In this document: positions 60,969 through 64,000 of the stretch, piece after piece | How positions within the stretch are numbered: position 1 is the first letter of the stretch | How the letters are laid out: each line of letters begins with the position of its first letter | DNA from: Molossus alvarezi | Taxonomy: Eukaryota; Chordata; Mammalia; Chiroptera; Molossidae | Length of the DNA stretch: 64,000 nucleotides | NCBI GenBank assembly: GCA_037176705.1 | Contig: CM073886.1 | Location: 89,873,501 to 89,937,500, forward strand | Reading direction: 5' to 3' | Made by a program: the position numbers and the translations under genes | Notes under the pieces: model-generated | The model's input: the letters and a program-made list of their open reading frames with translations, nothing else | What the model was told of the DNA's origin: nothing | Databases searched by the model: none

Positions 60969-61416
60969 GAGTCATGGAAGTAGGGAACAAACTGACTAAC
61001 CTCAGAGGGATAGGGGTGGGAGGGGTGGAAAGAGATAAACCAAAGAACTTATATGCATATATGTACAACCAGCGGACACAGACATTAGGTTGGGAAAAGC
61101 AGGCCGGGGGTGGGAGTGGGGAGGAGGGGGTCAATGGGGCGGGGGGAGGACATTTGTAATACTTACAACAATAAAAAAAAGAAGTGATAGATGAAAAGAA
61201 ATCACAGTGGTGCTTTAGAGTCTGGCAGGTTCAAGGACAGCAAGAGAAAAGAGAAAATACCATCAAGAGATAGAAAAAAGCAGAATTGTGGATTCAAAAT
61301 AACAAGGACACAGACAATAGTGCAGTGAAGGTGGGGGCAGGTGGGGGGAAGAGAGAGTCAATGGGGAAAAGGAGGGACATCTGTAATACTTTCAACAATA
61401 AAGATACTTTTTTTTT
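60969..61416 (+). mobile_element. Young L1 3' end with a second L1 3' end attached
   Basis: 60972-61180 matches the 3' UTR of the full-length L1 in this window (20205-20410): 'ggaagtagggaacaaactga', 'aacttatatgcatatatgta' and 'gggaggagggggtcaatggg', then an AATAAA-type tail. About 140 bp of unrelated sequence follows, then at about 61318-61416 another copy of the last part of the same 3' UTR ('agagagtcaatggggaaaag', 'actttcaacaataaagatac'). The whole block is flanked by 'aaaagttaccatacaa' (60953-60968) and 'aaagttactatacaa' (61417-61431), so it entered as one unit. Confidence 0.82.
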
Positions 61417-61726
61417 AAAGTTACTATACAAACTAGCAATTTCACTCTTACCTATATATCCAAGAGAATTGAAAACATATGTTTACATATTAAAAACACA
61501 TATACAAATGTTTATAGTTGCATTGTTCATAATAGCAAAATAGTAAAAATAACATAAATGTCCATTAACTGATGTATGGACAAGCAATATATGTTATATC
61601 TACACAGTGGAACAGTGTTCATCTATAAAAAGGAATGAAGTATGGATACATGTTACAACATAGATGAACCTTATGCTAAGTAAAAGAAGCCAGACACACA
61701 AGACTACATATTCTGTGATTCCATTT

Positions 61727-61931
61727 TTTTTTTTCTTTATTAATTTTAGAGAGAGAGGAAGGGAGAGGGAGAGAGAGAGAGACATCGATGAGAGAGTATT
61801 GATCGGCTGCCTTCTGCACGCTCCTCACTAGGGATCAGGCCCATAACCTGGGCATGTGCCCTGACCAGGACTCGAACCAGCGACCTCTTGGTGCATGGGT
61901 CAATGCTCTACCACTGAGCCACACCAGCTGG
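61727..61931 (-). mobile_element. VES SINE (reverse orientation)
   Basis: In reverse complement it starts 'accagctggtgtggctcagt' and ends in a long A run. Target-site duplications 'tctgtgattccattt' (61712-61726) and 'tctgtgattccgttt' (61932-61946). Confidence 0.95.
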
Positions 61932-62196
61932 TCTGTGATTCCGTTTATATAAAATGTCCATAATGGCAAATCACTGAAGACAGGAGTAGATTGGTTGTTG
62001 CAGGAAAACAGAATGGCAGGGAGATTGGAAGTGAATGCTGACAGGAACAGGGTTTCTTTGGCAGGATGGAAGTATTTTGGAATTAGGGAGTGGCTAAGGT
62101 TGCGTAACACTGTGACTATACTAAAAACCACTGAGTGAGGCCCTTCAAGTGGTACATTTTATGTTATGTGACTTTTATCTCAATAATAATAATAAA

Positions 62197-64000
62197 GCCC
62201 ATTCTAATGACAGGATTTTTTGGCAAAATAAAAAGTGTTGCCAAGTAATAAATCGTTGTTGGTTTGCACCAAATGATAATGAGAGAACCGCTGCAACAAA
62301 AGCATACCAGGAATCTTCTCTTGTGGATGGTGACAGGATTGTTCAGCCTCTGTGTTCCAAACGCATTCCCAGGTCAAACCTATCATTTCCTACTGACCCT
62401 CGTGCCAAGGAGCCTGGAGTCCTCGCTCCCAGAGGCCCTGGCGTGGCTGCTGGTCCGCCAGTGTCCAGCTGCAGTGACAGCAGAGGTCGCGTCTTCCCCA
62501 CCACAGGCTGGCGAGCAAGCTTTCCCTTACTACTGTGTCCCAGAGCACTTGCTTTTATCAGGGAGTGTCCTGTTTGCTGGCCTGGAAAGAGAAATGGCTG
62601 TTGACACTGTATCTAAAAAAGGTCAGGGAAAAAGAGATGAGTTACTGCTAGTCCTTTTAATATTCAACCGTGTATTCGAGTGAGAACTCTGTTCGGTGCA
62701 TGTCTATCTCCCACAGTACTAGAGGAGCCCTTGGCAGAAGAAAGAAGTACCAGGTGAAGGTCTACCAAGCCCTTCCTGTCTTATTTTAAGGTCATCATTA
62801 ACAATAAGATTTTGTTAAAAACAAAAACAAAAAACCTGGAACAAAATGCCAGGAAAAGAGGTTATCGGGATCTATGTCATGTTAACTCTAACGCAAGCCA
62901 TTGCAATAAAGTGTCAAATGCCTGGTGCAGAAGTTAAGTTGTACAGAGGTCAAAGGTGGAGGCCATGTCAGGCCTCTTAAAGGCCCATGTTTTGTGCTTG
63001 ATAAAATCATGCAATATGAACAGGTAAAGACAGAGAGAAAAGACAATCTGGGAGGAGTCAAACAGGGGCAGGAAAGCAAAAGGTATATTTAAAAGGGCAC
63101 AGAGAAATTTTCCACAGGTCCATTTGTTACTGAATACTTACATGTCATGTTTTAGTTTGATTATCTGTAGTTCTCATATTTTCAGACTGTCCACATACAA
63201 ACTATGCCTAGATATTGCTCATATTATCTAATGTCTGTCATAGCGCCTCCTTTTCAAAATGATAAGGAGAGGAACATGAAAATGAAGAATCACATAGCTT
63301 GCAAAAGCAACAGTGCTTTCTCTGTCTCCTAGCAAACATGCAACATCCCTCAAAACACTAAATGAGTTAGTAACCATCATTGGTATGGATATCCTTTATA
63401 CCCTGTGTAACTTCTGTTAGCGCATAGAGATTTCTGTTGCTAAATTCCTTCTGTTAGGTTTAATCAAAGACTTAGCACCCACCAAGATGAAGCATCACCA
63501 GAGAAGCTCAGACTGAGTGTGTTTCCTGTACTTTCCACCCAGCCCCCCCGCCCCCGCAGACAGCTGCTGCTGGCTTTGTGGACTCTGATGGGAGCCATGA
63601 CCCCCTTCCAGAGGTCACTCGGGGCCCAGAGCCTTCCGTACTGCTCCTCCCAGCAGATTTCTCCAGAGCCTTTGCAGCCACAGAAACAAGTGGCTTTATG
63701 TTTACCAAATACATTTGACCATGATTTCAGCCTACAAGTTCTTGCTGCCGTAATTTGGCATTTCCAAAGTTTTGCCAAAAATGTGTGCAAGCAACCACTT
63801 TTTGTAATTTGGGTAAATAGAATTCAGTTTCCAGAGTAAAACCCGTCACACAGTTTCATACAGCTACTTCTTAATTCATCTTTGGTCTTCTAAATTATCT
63901 ACCCTCCTCCTCACACTGTTGGGTGTGGCTCTCTGAGAACAGCATTTCCTGGAGGAAAAAAAAGTATTTGGTAACCTTCTCACTTACAGGAAAACATGAA
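62197..64000. other. Unassigned intergenic DNA to the window end
   Basis: No gene is supported. Overlapping forward frames at 62149-62683 (151 and 139 codons) share sequence but show no domain and no splice context. 63464-63839 is open on both strands in a GC-rich patch, which is typical of chance frames. Confidence 0.45.

Larger units (their letters stand above)
59505..62196 (+). mobile_element. Old L1, 3' half, with four nested insertions
   Basis: The ORF2 3' region starts around 'aaccaaaacaatcttgaaaa', with 'agctacagtaatcaaaacag', 'atgggcaacagatttgaaca' and 'agcaatttcactcttaccta', then the 3' UTR 'ttggaattagggagtggcta' to 'tgtgacttttatctcaataa'. Frames are destroyed. Nested inside: VES 59739, VES 60323, a young L1 3' end (60969-61416) and VES 61727. 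The L1 text resumes exactly across each duplication. Confidence 0.88.

Noticed and set aside
62149..62683. Forward open frames of 151 and 139 codons
   Set aside because: They overlap in two frames, one starts in the L1 3' end, and no family resemblance is seen.
1..64000. CRISPR array, operon or prokaryotic defence system
   Set aside because: No direct repeats with regular spacers, no bacterial-type gene density and no ribosome-binding sites. The repeat content is mammalian.
1..64000. Helitron, piggyBac or mariner elements expected in some vespertilionid bats
   Set aside because: I looked for the typical ends and found none I could support. This may bear on which bat family it is, but absence in 64 kb is weak evidence.

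Overview
The window looks like non-coding nuclear DNA from a mammal, most likely a yangochiropteran (vespertilionid-type) bat. The main evidence is 16 copies or fragments of the VES SINE: a tRNA-like head ('ccctggccggtttggctcag...'), a pyrimidine-rich body and an A-rich tail. Young L1 sequence, a SPIN-type hAT element and the usual ancient mammalian repeats (L2, MIR, MLT1, MLT2, Charlie, Tigger) fit this. Family names are recalled from memory and were not searched. I found no supportable host protein-coding exon and no RNA gene other than tRNA-derived SINEs.

Layout: 1-1660 is an old L1/HAL1-like ORF1 region split by a VES. 1661-13990 is mostly unassigned with scattered L2, MIR, MLT1, hAT and Tigger pieces. 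14034-20430 is a full-length but dead L1, with a 17-bp target-site duplication and two VES insertions. 20448-24039 is unassigned apart from a GATA array and a weak hAT fragment. 24040-25570 is a reverse-strand old L1. 25678-26040 is a short Tigger1-type element. 26560-30140 is another old L1, broken by an MLT1 LTR, three VES copies and a long polypurine tract. 30150-32837 is a nearly complete Tigger DNA transposon whose transposase gene is decayed. 32838-36430 holds nothing I recognise. 36432-38432 has MIR and other ancient repeats. 40655-42384 is an ERV-L remnant (integrase, dUTPase-like region, MLT2-type 3' LTR). 42420-43745 is an old L1 carrying a Charlie element and a VES. 47346-47569 is the SPIN-type element. 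52229-53563 has Tigger3/4-type ends around a foreign interior. 55517-56038 is a solo MLT2-type LTR. 59505-62196 is the 3' half of an old L1 containing three VES copies and a young L1 3' end.

How the parts work together: there is no pathway here. The connecting machinery is L1 retrotransposition. Most VES copies and the young L1 insertions have target-site duplications that start with an A run, as expected for L1 endonuclease cutting at TTTT/AA. Eleven of the 16 VES copies lie in L1-derived DNA, nine of them in the L1's own orientation. The nested insertions give a readable order of events.
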